A DNA stretch of 64,000 nucleotides from Roseibium polysiphoniae (lineage in GTDB: Bacteria > Pseudomonadota > Alphaproteobacteria > Rhizobiales > Stappiaceae), in NCBI RefSeq assembly GCF_014842925.1, contig NZ_JACYXJ010000005.1:372001-436000 (forward strand). Reading direction: 5' to 3'. The translations under genes and the position numbers were made by a program. The notes beneath the pieces are model-generated. The model was not told the DNA's origin. It did no database searches and saw nothing but the letters and a program-made list of their open reading frames with translations. Below, in pieces: positions 37,808-47,200 of the stretch; position 1 is the stretch's first letter; each line of letters starts with the position of its first letter.

Positions 37808-40090
37808 ATGTCCGCCAACGACAAGACCTCCAAAACGTCCGTCAGCTTCACCGACCAGGAAGCGCTTCAGTTCCATCAGGAAGGCAGGCCGGGAAAGCTC
37901 GAAGTCACGCCAACCAAACCGATGGCGACCCAGCGGGATCTGTCACTGGCTTATTCGCCCGGCGTAGCGGTTCCGGTTCGCGCTATTGCTGATGATCCCA
38001 GTCGCGCCTTCGACTACACGACGCGTGGCAACCTGGTCGCGGTCATTTCAAACGGCACCGCAATCCTGGGCATGGGCAACCTGGGGGCCCTGGCGTCCAA
38101 GCCGGTCATGGAGGGCAAGGCGGTCCTCTTCAAGCGCTTCGCCGACGTGGACTCCATCGATCTGGAAGTCGACACGGAAGAGGTCGAGGAGTTCATCAAT
38201 TCCGTCCGGTACCTCGGGCCCTCCTTTGGCGGCATCAATCTGGAAGACATCAAGGCGCCCGACTGTTTCATCATCGAACAGCGCTTGCGCGAGTTGATGG
38301 ACATTCCGGTTTTTCATGACGATCAGCACGGCACGGCAATCATCGCCGCGGCGGGCATGATCAATGCGCTTCACCTGACCGGCCGGGACATGAAAACCGT
38401 AAAGGTCGTCTGCAATGGCGCGGGCGCAGCTGGCATTGCCTGCATCGAGTTGATCAAGGCCATGGGCGTGCCCCATGAGAATGTCATCCTCTGCGACACC
38501 AAGGGCGTCATTTACAAAGGCCGCGCAGAAGGCATGAACCAGTGGAAGTCTGCCCACGCGGTTGAGTCCGAGGCACGTTCACTCTATGACGCCCTGAAAG
38601 GGGCTGACGTTTTCCTCGGCGTATCGGTCAAGGGCGCGTTGACCCACGACATGCTGCGCGCAATGGCGCCGAACCCGATCATTTTTGCCATGGCCAATCC
38701 GGATCCGGAAATCACACCGGAAGAGGCAGCGGAGGTGCGCGATGATGCCATCGTGGCGACAGGCCGGTCGGATTATCCGAACCAGGTCAACAATGTTCTT
38801 GGCTTTCCTTACATCTTCCGGGGCGCGCTGGATGTGCAGGCGACGACCATCAATGATGAAATGAAGGTGGCGTGTGCCCAGGCGCTGGCAGAGCTCGCCC
38901 GTGAGGAAGTGCCTGATGAGGTTGCCGCAGCCTACCGCGGAAATCGCCCGAAGTTCGGACCGGAGTACATCATTCCCGTTCCCTTCGATCCGCGTCTGAT
39001 CTCGTCCATCCCGCCGGCCGTCGCTCAGGCTGCGATGGACTCAGGGGTTGCCCGCCGCCCGATCGTCGACATGGAAGTCTACAAGCAGCAGCTTTCTGCG
39101 CGCCGCGATCCGGTCGCAGGAACCCTGCAGCGGATTTTCTCCAAGGTCCGCCAGATGCCAAAGCGTGTTGTCTTCGCCGAGGGCGAGGAGGAGCCAGTCA
39201 TCCGGGCGGCGGTCAGCTTCGTCAACCAGGGACTCGGCCAAGCCATCCTGATCGGCCGCGAGGACGAGGTTAAATCCGTTGCCCTTGCCGCAGGCGTCGA
39301 TATCAACCGGCCCGGCATCGTCATTCAGAATGCGCGTCTTTCAAATCGTAACAGCGATTATGCCCAGTTCCTGTTTGGCCGTCTGCAGCGCAAGGGCTAC
39401 CTCCTCCGCGACTGTCAGCGCATGGTCAACAACGACCGTAACTACTGGGGCGCCATCATGGTGGCGCGCGGTGATGCGGATGCGATGGTCACCGGCCTGA
39501 CGCGAAACTATTCGGTCGCCCTCGACACCGTCCGTGCCTGCATCGACACCAAGCCGGGCCACCGTGTCATCGGTGTCTCGCTGGCCCTCGCCCGTGGTCG
39601 CACTGTCCTGATTGCCGACACGGCGGTCATCGACATGCCGACATCGGAAGAACTGGCCGATATCGCCGAAGAGGCAGCACATGTCGCGCGCAAGCTCGGA
39701 TATGAGCCGCGGGTTGCCATGCTGGCCTATTCCACCTTTGGGCATCCGAAGGGCGAGCGGTCGGAGAAGGTTCAGGAAGCCGTGAAGATACTCGACCGTC
39801 GCCGGGTAGACTTCGAGTATGACGGTGAAATGGCCGCTGACATTGCCCTGAACATGGACAAGATGGCCTCCTACCCGTTCTGCCGTCTGACCGGCCCTGC
39901 CAATGTTCTGGTCATGCCTGCATTCCACTCAGCTTCGATCTCCACAAAGATGCTGCAGGAACTTGGCGGATCCACGGTGATCGGGCCGCTTCTGGTCGGG
40001 CTCGACAAGCCGGTTCAGATCGTGCCGATGGGAGCCAAGGACAGCGACATCGTCAACATGGCTGCCATTGCGGCGTTTAATGTGACCTAA
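37808..40090 (+). CDS. maeB: NADP-dependent malic enzyme with C-terminal phosphotransacetylase-like domain (MaeB)
   Basis: Oxidative decarboxylation of malate to pyruvate. 760 residues in two parts. N-terminal malic enzyme (1-430): DLSLAYSPGVAVPVRAI, GNLGALASKPVMEGKAVLFKRFADVDSIDLEV, HDDQHGTAIIAAAG, VCNGAGAAGIACIELI and MANPDPEI. C-terminal phosphate acetyl/butyryltransferase-like domain (about 440-760) from KRVVFAEGEEEPVIRAA to the end; in known MaeB proteins it is regulatory (acetyl-CoA) rather than catalytic. AAGGAAA upstream of ATG 37808. Presumably feeds pyruvate and NADPH into biosynthesis. Confidence 0.95.
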   Translation: MSANDKTSKTSVSFTDQEALQFHQEGRPGKLEVTPTKPMATQRDLSLAYSPGVAVPVRAIADDPSRAFDYTTRGNLVAVISNGTAILGMGNLGALASKPVMEGKAVLFKRFADVDSIDLEVDTEEVEEFINSVRYLGPSFGGINLEDIKAPDCFIIEQRLRELMDIPVFHDDQHGTAIIAAAGMINALHLTGRDMKTVKVVCNGAGAAGIACIELIKAMGVPHENVILCDTKGVIYKGRAEGMNQWKSAHAVESEARSLYDALKGADVFLGVSVKGALTHDMLRAMAPNPIIFAMANPDPEITPEEAAEVRDDAIVATGRSDYPNQVNNVLGFPYIFRGALDVQATTINDEMKVACAQALAELAREEVPDEVAAAYRGNRPKFGPEYIIPVPFDPRLISSIPPAVAQAAMDSGVARRPIVDMEVYKQQLSARRDPVAGTLQRIFSKVRQMPKRVVFAEGEEEPVIRAAVSFVNQGLGQAILIGREDEVKSVALAAGVDINRPGIVIQNARLSNRNSDYAQFLFGRLQRKGYLLRDCQRMVNNDRNYWGAIMVARGDADAMVTGLTRNYSVALDTVRACIDTKPGHRVIGVSLALARGRTVLIADTAVIDMPTSEELADIAEEAAHVARKLGYEPRVAMLAYSTFGHPKGERSEKVQEAVKILDRRRVDFEYDGEMAADIALNMDKMASYPFCRLTGPANVLVMPAFHSASISTKMLQELGGSTVIGPLLVGLDKPVQIVPMGAKDSDIVNMAAIAAFNVT

Positions 40091-40098
40091 GCGGAAGT

Positions 40099-40869
40099 CT
40101 AGGTCGGGGTTTGCGAAACGAGCCTTTGAGGAAGTTGGGAATCTTGGATCCAGGCCCTTAGGGCATCAGCAAAGAGATCCGGAGCTTGTCCAATCCAGCC
40201 ATGGCCTAGGTCCGGTACAATCCGGGCCGCGCCGTTGGGCAAACTGCTGAACGCTGACAGGCTTTCCTTGATCGCCGAATGTTCCTTGGCCCCGGCGAGA
40301 ACAAGTGTCTTTGTTTTCACCTTTGGTAGCGCTGCCTCCGCATCGAAATTTAAGGCAAGACGACTGGCGAGGCGTGTTGTCTTGGCTGAACAATTTGCAG
40401 AACCCTCCAGGGCGCTGATCAGATTGACATCTTGAATGCCCATAGATCGGGCCATCTTTTCGCGAATGGATTTTAGCCCCATGAGCCAGGATGACGCATC
40501 CATCATGATGGATGCGGCTCTTGGAATCTGGATTGGCTTATGCTGGAAACCACTTAAAACAGCGGTTTTTGCCAGATCCGGATGACGAAGCAGATATTGA
40601 AACCCAATATAGGCACCCATGGATACGCCGGCGACGTGGACCGGACCATCTCCCATTGCCCGAATAGTCAGGGCGACCTCATCGGCGGCTTGAGCAAAGG
40701 TTTTTAAAGCCGTGGCTTTGCTGAGCCCATGTCCAGGCAAGTCCATCGTGATGCAGCGGTAATCAGGCAGTAAGCCGATCGTCTCCTGCCACATGCGCTG
40801 GTCAAAGCCGGCGGCATGAAGAAACAGAATAGAAGGTCCGCTCGACCTCGATTGCGACCAGTTCAGCAT
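40099..40869 (-). CDS. Alpha/beta hydrolase
   Basis: 256-residue soluble alpha/beta-hydrolase fold protein. Oxyanion/strand-3 motif ILFLHAAGFDQRMWQ, nucleophile elbow GVSMG (Ser), and catalytic His in DLGHGWIGQAPDLF; the acid is probably the Asp/Glu after LVLAGAKEH. DLPGHGLS is the usual post-strand-4 turn. No hint of substrate. Convergent with maeB; upstream gap to trpF is about 180 bases. Confidence 0.88.
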   Translation of the reverse strand: MLNWSQSRSSGPSILFLHAAGFDQRMWQETIGLLPDYRCITMDLPGHGLSKATALKTFAQAADEVALTIRAMGDGPVHVAGVSMGAYIGFQYLLRHPDLAKTAVLSGFQHKPIQIPRAASIMMDASSWLMGLKSIREKMARSMGIQDVNLISALEGSANCSAKTTRLASRLALNFDAEAALPKVKTKTLVLAGAKEHSAIKESLSAFSSLPNGAARIVPDLGHGWIGQAPDLFADALRAWIQDSQLPQRLVSQTPT

Positions 40870-41049
40870 TCGATCTTTCCGATCACATTGGAAGCACTAT
40901 CTGACATCCTTGTAGTGTCCTTGGTGCCGCCTCGCTCGTCAAAAACGTGTGTGGCCCAAATGTCGAGCAAGAAATCGGTTTGAGTTCTGTTGCTGCGTTC
41001 GGGCATTCTCTTTTGACAAAGTCTTCTTCAGCGGCGATATCTCGAACCC

Positions 41050-41709
41050 ATGGCTGATCTCATCATCAAAATCTGCGGTCTATCGACCGAAGAAACCATG
41101 CAGGCGGCGCTGGATGCCGGCGCTGACATGATCGGGCTTGTCTTCTTTCCCAAGAGCCCGCGTCACGTATCGCTGTCACAGGCCTGCAAGCTGGCGGACA
41201 TGGCGCGTGGCAAGGCGGAGATTGTTGCCCTGACGGTCGACATGAACCTGGACGGACTGTCGCGGATCAACGAGCTGGTTGCGCCTGATTGGTTTCAGTT
41301 TCACGGCTCCGAAACGCCGGAAGCCTGTGCCGCCGCAAAGGTCATGTACAAGAAAAAGGTCATGAAGGCGGTTCCGATTTCCGAGGCCGCGGACCTTGAA
41401 CAGGCGCAGTTCTACTCTATCGTTGCTGACATGATCCTTTTTGACGCCAAACCGCCTCAAGGGTCGGATGTACCGGGCGGCAACGGCGTTTCCTACGACT
41501 GGTCTCTGCTCAAAGACCTTGACCTTTCCAAGCCCTTCATGCTTTCGGGGGGACTTGATCCGTCAAACGTTGCTGACGCAATTGCCCAAAGTGGTGTGAA
41601 GGCGATCGACGCATCCTCCGGCATGGAGCGGGAGCGAGGCGTCAAGGATGTAGAACTTATTCGCGCTTTCGTGGCAGCCGCCCGAGGCGCAAAAGTGGCA
41701 GGGGAGTAA
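41050..41709 (+). CDS. trpF: Phosphoribosylanthranilate isomerase
   Basis: Amadori rearrangement step of tryptophan synthesis. 219 residues, single TIM barrel. Catalytic Cys in the opening IIKICGLST, DMIGLVFFPKSPRHVS loop, catalytic Asp in MILFDAKPP, GNGVSYDWSLL and LSGGLDPSNVADAI phosphate-binding loops, and the terminal DASSGMERERGVKD. First gene of trpF-trpB-(two small genes)-trpA-accD-folC; trpB starts six bases after its stop. Confidence 0.97.
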   Translation: MADLIIKICGLSTEETMQAALDAGADMIGLVFFPKSPRHVSLSQACKLADMARGKAEIVALTVDMNLDGLSRINELVAPDWFQFHGSETPEACAAAKVMYKKKVMKAVPISEAADLEQAQFYSIVADMILFDAKPPQGSDVPGGNGVSYDWSLLKDLDLSKPFMLSGGLDPSNVADAIAQSGVKAIDASSGMERERGVKDVELIRAFVAAARGAKVAGE

Positions 41710-41715
41710 CTTGCG

Positions 41716-42930
41716 TTGACCACGATGGCGAACAGCATGCGGTCCGGACCGGACGAGCGCGGCCATTTCGGGATTTTTGGTGGTCGCTATGTCGCCGAAA
41801 CCCTGATGCCGCTGATCCTGGACCTTGAAAAGGCCTATGAAGCTGCGAAGAACGACCCGGCTTTTGCCGAGGAAGTGACAGAGCTCAACACGCATTATAC
41901 GGGACGGCCGTCGCCGCTGTATTTTGCCGAACGGCTGACGGAGCACCTCGGCGGCGCGAAGATCTATTTCAAGCGTGACGAGCTGAACCACACCGGATCG
42001 CACAAGATCAACAACTGCCTGGGTCAGATTCTTCTGGCCAAGCGCATGGGCAAGACGCGGATCATCGCGGAAACCGGCGCTGGGCAGCATGGTGTCGCGA
42101 CGGCTACCGTTTGCGCCCGCTTTGGTCTGCCTTGTGTGGTCTATATGGGCGCGACGGATGTGGAGCGGCAAAAGCCGAACGTCTTCCGCATGAAGCTTCT
42201 TGGAGCCGAGATCGTCCCGGTCACGGCAGGTGCCGGTACGCTCAAGGACGCCATGAACGAAGCGCTTCGTGACTGGGTCACCAACGTTGATGACACCTAT
42301 TACCTGATCGGAACCGCGGCCGGCCCGCATCCCTATCCGGAAATGGTCCGTGACTTTCAGGCTGTGATTGGTCAGGAAACGCGCGAGCAGATGATGGCGG
42401 CTGAAGGCCGTTTGCCAGACGCCCTGGTTGCTGCTGTTGGCGGTGGCTCCAACGCAATCGGTCTATTCCATCCGTTCCTCGATGATCCCGGCGTAAAGCT
42501 CTATGGTGTCGAAGCCGGTGGTCGAGGTCTTGAAGGCGAAGAGCACTGCGCGTCCCTGACCGCAGGCAAGCCCGGCGTTCTTCATGGAAACCGGACGTAC
42601 CTGCTTCAAGATGATGATGGCCAGATCCTCGAAGGGCATTCGATCTCGGCCGGCCTCGACTATCCCGGCATCGGCCCCGAGCATTCATGGCTCAAGGAAA
42701 CCGGCCGGGTTAGCTATGTTCCTGCCATGGACGATGAAGCTCTCGAGGCTTTCCAGCTTCTGACCAAGGTGGAGGGGATCATTCCTGCCCTCGAACCGGC
42801 TCATGCTCTGGCCCATGTCACCAAGCTGGCGCCGACCATGGACAAGGATCAGATTATCGTCATGAACCTCTGTGGTCGCGGCGACAAGGATGTCTTCGCA
42901 GTCGGCGAAATGCTGGGCTTTGATCTCTAA
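41716..42930 (+). CDS. trpB: Tryptophan synthase beta chain
   Basis: PLP enzyme joining indole (channelled from TrpA) and serine. 404 residues. PLP Lys97 in [25 protein letters not shown], phosphate-binding [10 protein letters not shown] and [18 protein letters not shown] are intact. A TTG at 41716 stands nine bases from GGGGAG and is favoured as start; ATG at 41725 ([13 protein letters not shown]) would sit 18 bases away. In the usual alphaproteobacterial order trpA follows directly, but here a terminator and two small genes intervene. Confidence 0.97.
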   Translation: MTTMANSMRSGPDERGHFGIFGGRYVAETLMPLILDLEKAYEAAKNDPAFAEEVTELNTHYTGRPSPLYFAERLTEHLGGAKIYFKRDELNHTGSHKINNCLGQILLAKRMGKTRIIAETGAGQHGVATATVCARFGLPCVVYMGATDVERQKPNVFRMKLLGAEIVPVTAGAGTLKDAMNEALRDWVTNVDDTYYLIGTAAGPHPYPEMVRDFQAVIGQETREQMMAAEGRLPDALVAAVGGGSNAIGLFHPFLDDPGVKLYGVEAGGRGLEGEEHCASLTAGKPGVLHGNRTYLLQDDDGQILEGHSISAGLDYPGIGPEHSWLKETGRVSYVPAMDDEALEAFQLLTKVEGIIPALEPAHALAHVTKLAPTMDKDQIIVMNLCGRGDKDVFAVGEMLGFDL

Positions 42931-42955
42931 AGCACTGAAAAAATATAGATAAGAC

Positions 42956-42988
42956 AAAGCCGCTGGCAGTTTTGCCGGCGGCTTTTGT
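42956..42988 (+). terminator. Terminator after trpB
   Basis: Stem AAAGCCGCTGGCA / TGCCGGCGGCTTT (one G-T wobble) with a four-base loop and T-rich tail. It would separate trpFB from trpA, and the reverse strand may end the 43009-43221 gene. Confidence 0.85.
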
Positions 42989-43008
42989 GTTTTCAGGCGG
43001 TCGCCCGA

Positions 43009-43221
43009 TCAGCGGCCACCCATTCCCACTGCAGCAATACGGGCAATAAGAAAGGCCTGCCTGCCGCGCGCATCCATTTGCTCGGCGGATTGGCTGGCTG
43101 GGGTCGTGACGTCTCTTTCAAAGAGGCTTTCAGCAGGTTTGCCGGTCGGGACATAGGATTTGACCCGGTTCCAGAAGGTGGAGAGGTCGGTATTGCTATC
43201 AAGTTGAGGGGCAAGAGCCAT
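43009..43221 (-). CDS. Small hypothetical protein between trpB and trpA
   Basis: 70-residue soluble, charged protein (MALAPQLDSNTDLSTFWNRV at the start, ending IARIAAVGMGGR). No signal peptide, membrane segment or family that I recognise. An excellent Shine-Dalgarno (AAGGGAG, seven bases before ATG 43221) decides the start; the frame is open upstream to 43410 without protein-like composition. Transcribed against the trp genes. Likely lineage-specific. Confidence 0.65.
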   Translation of the reverse strand: MALAPQLDSNTDLSTFWNRVKSYVPTGKPAESLFERDVTTPASQSAEQMDARGRQAFLIARIAAVGMGGR

Positions 43222-43404
43222 GGGTGTCTCCCTTGTTGTTGGTTTGCTATGGGCTACGCTGGCTAATATAATGCGCACTGAGTGCATCGCCACTGCTTTT
43301 ATCGCGCATCTGATCTGCGCGCTATGCGTTTCACGGTGGTGAAGGGCCCGCTTTCGACGGCGCGCTATGCCATGAACGCAGTGCTGCTGCGCACCATCGA
43401 TATA

Positions 43405-43432
43405 TTGCATTGCAAAATAGACGGCTTATTAT
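43405..43432 (+). promoter_or_regulatory. Candidate promoter of the DUF1127 gene
   Basis: TTGCAT (43405-43410), 16-base spacer, TATTAT (43427-43432), about 78 bases before the DUF1127 start codon. Confidence 0.45.
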
Positions 43433-43509
43433 TTGGGCGACTTAAGCCAATGCCTAATTCTTTCTCAGGTTTGGCCATCACCATCTTGAAAAACCAGAAA
43501 GGTCGCCAA

Positions 43510-43734
43510 ATGGCTCTTTCCCACGCTGCTTCTCCAATCGAAACAATTTCCAGCATTGCGTCTTCCCTCGGTCGTTCCTTCCTGGAGACTTGCGAAAGCA
43601 TTGGTCGCGCGCGTGCTGCCAAGGTTCTCTATGCGGATCTCGCAGGCATGAGCGACGAAGAACTCGCCAACCTTGGTCTGAAGCGGGATGAGATTTCGCA
43701 GACGGTCTACGCGAAAATCTACGACCACGGGTAA
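43510..43734 (+). CDS. DUF1127-type small protein
   Basis: 74-residue protein resembling the YjiS/DUF1127 family. The C-terminal ARAAKVLYADLAGMSDEELANLGLKRDEISQTVYAKIYDHG has the usual 'L..MSDxELxDLGLxRxxI' pattern; the N-terminal half is divergent and Ser/Ala-rich. Members in other alphaproteobacteria act in RNA or phosphate metabolism; here the role is unknown. AAAGG eight bases upstream fixes the start. Lies between trpB and trpA with its own candidate promoter. Confidence 0.78.
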   Translation: MALSHAASPIETISSIASSLGRSFLETCESIGRARAAKVLYADLAGMSDEELANLGLKRDEISQTVYAKIYDHG

Positions 43735-43886
43735 GCTGTTTGTTCGAATTTACCTTCCGGCGACCATCAATTCGATGCGTCGGGTGGCGAAGGCGGATTG
43801 ACATGAGGCAATCCTGCCCACTACATCCAAACGGAACTGAAATGCTGGTGGTTCCCGCGTTTCAAGCGTAGCAGGGTAGGAATAGC

Positions 43887-44720
43887 ATGACGGAAACGCG
43901 TATCGATCGCCGCTTCAAGGCCTGTGCGGATGAAAACCGCCCGGCTCTGGTGACCTTCATCACGGCAGGCGATCCGGATCTTGAAACATCCAAAGCGGTT
44001 CTGAAAGCCATGCCCGCCGCAGGTGCCGATGTCATCGAGCTCGGCATGCCGTTTTCCGATCCGATGGCCGAAGGCGTTCCGGTCCAGCTGGCGACCCAAC
44101 GCGCGCTTGCCGCTGGTCAGACCATGGACAAAACGCTCCAGATGGTGCGCGAATTCCGTGAAGATGATCCGGATACGCCGATCATCCTGATGGGCTACTA
44201 CAATCCCATCTATATCCGCGATCCGAAGAAATTCGTTGTCGAGGCCAAGGATGCTGGCGTTGACGGACTGATCATCGTCGACATTCCTCCCGAAGCCGAC
44301 GAAGAATTGTGTATTCCGGCGCTTGATGCAGGCTTGAACTTCATCCGTCTTGCCACGCCGACGACCGACGACAAGCGCCTTCCTGCGGTGCTCGCCAACA
44401 CCTCCGGCTTTGTCTACTATGTGTCTGTGACCGGGATCACCGGAACCGGTGCGCTTGACGTGACCAATGTTTCAAACGCGGTTCAGCGCATCAAAGGTCA
44501 TACGGCTCTTCCTGTCGCGGTTGGTTTTGGCGTGAAAACGGCCGAAGACGCACAGGCTATCGGCAAAAACGCTGATGGCGTGGTCGTTGGATCGGTGCTT
44601 GTGAATGCTATTCGTGACAGCCTTGATGATGCCGGAAAGGCAACCGATAAGACTGTTACTGCGGTTACGGATCTCGTTGCGTCGCTTGCTGGCGGTGCCG
44701 CCCGTGCGCGCAACGCCTGA
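43887..44720 (+). CDS. trpA: Tryptophan synthase alpha chain
   Basis: Cleaves indole-glycerol phosphate and passes indole to TrpB. 277 residues, TIM barrel. Catalytic Glu51 in [16 protein letters not shown] and catalytic Asp in [44 protein letters not shown] and [11 protein letters not shown] loops are standard. AGGAATAGC upstream of the ATG. About 150 bases after the DUF1127 gene. A small hairpin (44728-44752) without T run lies between trpA and accD. Confidence 0.97.
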   Translation: MTETRIDRRFKACADENRPALVTFITAGDPDLETSKAVLKAMPAAGADVIELGMPFSDPMAEGVPVQLATQRALAAGQTMDKTLQMVREFREDDPDTPIILMGYYNPIYIRDPKKFVVEAKDAGVDGLIIVDIPPEADEELCIPALDAGLNFIRLATPTTDDKRLPAVLANTSGFVYYVSVTGITGTGALDVTNVSNAVQRIKGHTALPVAVGFGVKTAEDAQAIGKNADGVVVGSVLVNAIRDSLDDAGKATDKTVTAVTDLVASLAGGAARARNA

Positions 44721-44784
44721 ATTCCCGCAGGTTCGGCCCATGGCCTGACCTGAGAGTAATTGTTTAAAAGAACGGACACGCCCG

Positions 44785-45717
44785 GTGAACTGGATCAACT
44801 CCCTCGTACGGCCCAAAATCCGCGATCTCCTGAAGAAGCGCGAAGTGCCGGAAAACCTCTGGATCAAGTGCCCGGAAACGGGCGAGATGGTGTTTCACCG
44901 CGATCTGGAAGCAAACTTGTGGGTCGTGCCGGCCTCTGGCCACCACATGCGCATGCCAGCAAAGAAGCGCCTTGAAACGCTTTTCGACGCCGGCAATTAC
45001 GAGGTGATTGAAACGCCTGACGTCCAGGCGGACCCTCTCAAGTTCCGCGATACGAAAAAATATGTCGATCGCCTGAAAGAATACCGGGCCAAGACCGGCG
45101 AGAGCGACGCGGTGCATGTGGCGCAGGGCAAGGTCAATGGTGCGGATCTGACTGCAGCTGTTCAGGACTTCGCCTTCATGGGTGGTTCGCTTGGCATGGC
45201 CGCAGGAGAGGCCATTCTGGCCGGCATGCAGGCGGCCGTCGCCAAACACACGCCCTTTGTTCTGTTCGCTGCCTCTGGCGGTGCACGCATGCAGGAAGGC
45301 ATTCTGTCCCTGATGCAGATGCCGCGGACGACTGTTGGCGTGCAGATGCTGCGGGAAGCAGGCCTTCCCTATATCGTTGTTCTGACCAATCCGACCACAG
45401 GTGGCGTGTCAGCCTCCTATGCCATGTTGGGCGACGTTCACATTGCCGAGCCAGGCGCGCAAATCGGCTTCGCAGGCCGCCGTGTTATCGAGCAGACGAT
45501 CCGGGAAAAACTGCCGGAAGGTTTCCAGAGCGCAGAATATCTGCTTGAGCACGGAATGGTCGATATGGTCGTCAAGCGGCACGACCTGAAAGACACCATC
45601 GCGCGCATCTGTGGTATCCTCATGAAGCGTGAAGTCGAGGTTCCGTCCTTGCCGAGCCCGGAAGCGGCCGCACCTGAACCTGCCGAAGAGCCGGTCGCAG
45701 AAGGTGCTGAAGCCTGA
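44785..45717 (+). CDS. accD: Acetyl-CoA carboxylase carboxyltransferase subunit beta
   Basis: Beta subunit of the carboxyltransferase that makes malonyl-CoA, partner of AccA. 310 residues, GTG start ([20 protein letters not shown]). The crotonase-like core is intact ([58 protein letters not shown]). The N-terminal zinc ribbon is not: of the four Cys of E. coli AccD only Cys29 remains; the others are Thr32, Val48 and Ser51. The HHMRM after it is kept. The last 30 residues are a Pro/Glu/Ala-rich tail. Followed by folC. Confidence 0.97.
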   Translation: MNWINSLVRPKIRDLLKKREVPENLWIKCPETGEMVFHRDLEANLWVVPASGHHMRMPAKKRLETLFDAGNYEVIETPDVQADPLKFRDTKKYVDRLKEYRAKTGESDAVHVAQGKVNGADLTAAVQDFAFMGGSLGMAAGEAILAGMQAAVAKHTPFVLFAASGGARMQEGILSLMQMPRTTVGVQMLREAGLPYIVVLTNPTTGGVSASYAMLGDVHIAEPGAQIGFAGRRVIEQTIREKLPEGFQSAEYLLEHGMVDMVVKRHDLKDTIARICGILMKREVEVPSLPSPEAAAPEPAEEPVAEGAEA

Positions 45718-45734
45718 TCTTTGCGAAACAGACG

Positions 45735-45762
45735 GGTAAGTGTCGAAAAAGCGACGCTTACC
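45735..45762 (+). terminator. Hairpin between accD and folC (terminator or attenuator)
   Basis: Stem GGTAAGTGTCG / CGACGCTTACC (one wobble) with an AAAAAG loop, then CTTTTT seven bases later. It begins 18 bases after the accD stop and could partly terminate the message before folC. Confidence 0.5.
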
Positions 45763-45850
45763 TGCCACTTTTTCCTCAGGCTCTTGCCTGAAACACCAAG
45801 GCCGGACACACTCGGCTTCGACCCGCTGGGACCTGATCGGCGAGGACGTC

Positions 45851-47167
45851 TTGGATCAAATTACCGCTATTCTTGATCGCCTTTTGGCGCTGCACCCGAA
45901 AGAGATAGACCTTTCTCTCGGGCGGATGAATCGCTTGCTTGAAGCCCTCGGATCACCGGAAAAGCGGCTGCCGCCGACGATCCATATCGCGGGTACGAAC
46001 GGCAAGGGCTCGGTGACAGCGACCTTGCGAGCGATGCTCGAAGCCGATGGCAAACGCTGTCATGTCTATACCTCTCCTCATCTTGTGGCTTTCAACGAGA
46101 GAATTCGGCTTGGTGCGAGTGGCGAATTCGTCTCCGATCCCGAGCTTTTCAAGGCACTTTACGCCTGCGAAGAAGCCAATGCGGGAGAAGAGATTACCTT
46201 CTTCGAGATCACGACCGCCGCCGCGATCCTTCTGTTTGCCGAAAACCCGGCCGATGTGTTGTTGCTTGAGGTCGGCCTGGGTGGCCGTCTCGATGCCACG
46301 AATGTCGTCGACGAGCCGCTCGCAACCGTGATCACGCCGATCTCCATGGACCATGAGAAATTCCTGGGAGAGGCGCTGGCCGAAATCGCAGCGGAAAAGG
46401 CCGGCATCCTGAAAGCTGGCTGCCCTGTTGTTGTTGCTCCGCAGGACGACGAGGTGCTGGCCGTCATTGAACGCAAGGCGGCGCGTTTGAAAGCACCGGT
46501 CTATCGCTTCGGCCAGGAATTCAATTCCTATGCGGATCAGGGGCGTATGGCCTTCCAGGACGAGGAAGGACTTTACGACCTGCCTATGCCGTCGCTCCTG
46601 GGCGCGCATCAGGTCATCAACGCAGGCATGGCAATCGCGACCCTGAAAGCCGCCGGTCTTTGGTCTGGCGAAAAAGCGGCATCCGAAGGCCTCAAATCCA
46701 TCAACTGGCCGGGCCGTTTGCAGCCGCTTATCAATGGCGCTTTGGTAGACAAGTGTCCCGAAGGAGCGGAAGTCTGGCTCGATGGTGGTCACAATCCGGG
46801 AGCTGGTGTCTCCATTGCGTCCTTCATGGGCGAGCAGGAAGAGCGAAGCCCGAAGCCCGTTTATTTGATCTGCGGTATGCTGACGACAAAGGATCCAGTC
46901 GGGTTCTTCCGGTCGTTTGACGGGCTAGCGCGCCATGTGGCAACGGTTCCGATTTCGACAACCACCACCGCTCGCGGGCCGCTGGAACTTGCAGATTTCG
47001 CGCGGCTGGCGGGCCTCGAAGCGTCCCCATTTTCGTCACTTGAAGATGCCATTGCCGACATTGTGAGCTGCGCACAAAAAGACGGAGAGGCACCACGTAT
47101 TCTGATTTGCGGGTCGCTCTATCTGGCCGGAGAGGTTCTCGCCGCGAACAACATGCCGCCGCGCTAG
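45851..47167 (+). CDS. folC: Bifunctional folylpolyglutamate synthase/dihydrofolate synthase
   Basis: Mur-ligase-fold enzyme adding glutamate to dihydropteroate and folates. 438 residues from a TTG at 45851 (LDQITAILDRLLALHPKEIDLSLGRM). P-loop HIAGTNGKGSVTATL, YTSPHLVAFNERIRL (omega loop), ITTAAAILLF, DVLLLEVGLGGRLDATNVV, SMDHEKFLGEALAEIAAEKAGI and the C-domain WLDGGHNPGAG are present. The frame is open back to a GTG at 45740, but that would lie in the hairpin and add non-conserved residues; GAGGA stands just before the TTG. Start is the uncertain point. Confidence 0.94.
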   Translation: MDQITAILDRLLALHPKEIDLSLGRMNRLLEALGSPEKRLPPTIHIAGTNGKGSVTATLRAMLEADGKRCHVYTSPHLVAFNERIRLGASGEFVSDPELFKALYACEEANAGEEITFFEITTAAAILLFAENPADVLLLEVGLGGRLDATNVVDEPLATVITPISMDHEKFLGEALAEIAAEKAGILKAGCPVVVAPQDDEVLAVIERKAARLKAPVYRFGQEFNSYADQGRMAFQDEEGLYDLPMPSLLGAHQVINAGMAIATLKAAGLWSGEKAASEGLKSINWPGRLQPLINGALVDKCPEGAEVWLDGGHNPGAGVSIASFMGEQEERSPKPVYLICGMLTTKDPVGFFRSFDGLARHVATVPISTTTTARGPLELADFARLAGLEASPFSSLEDAIADIVSCAQKDGEAPRILICGSLYLAGEVLAANNMPPR

Positions 47168-47200
47168 AAGGGTGCCGCGAGCATTGCCGAAGGATCGACT

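Noticed and set aside
40870-41049. Possible Trp-rich leader peptide/attenuator before trpF
   Set aside because: No short frame with adjacent Trp codons followed by a terminator hairpin was found.
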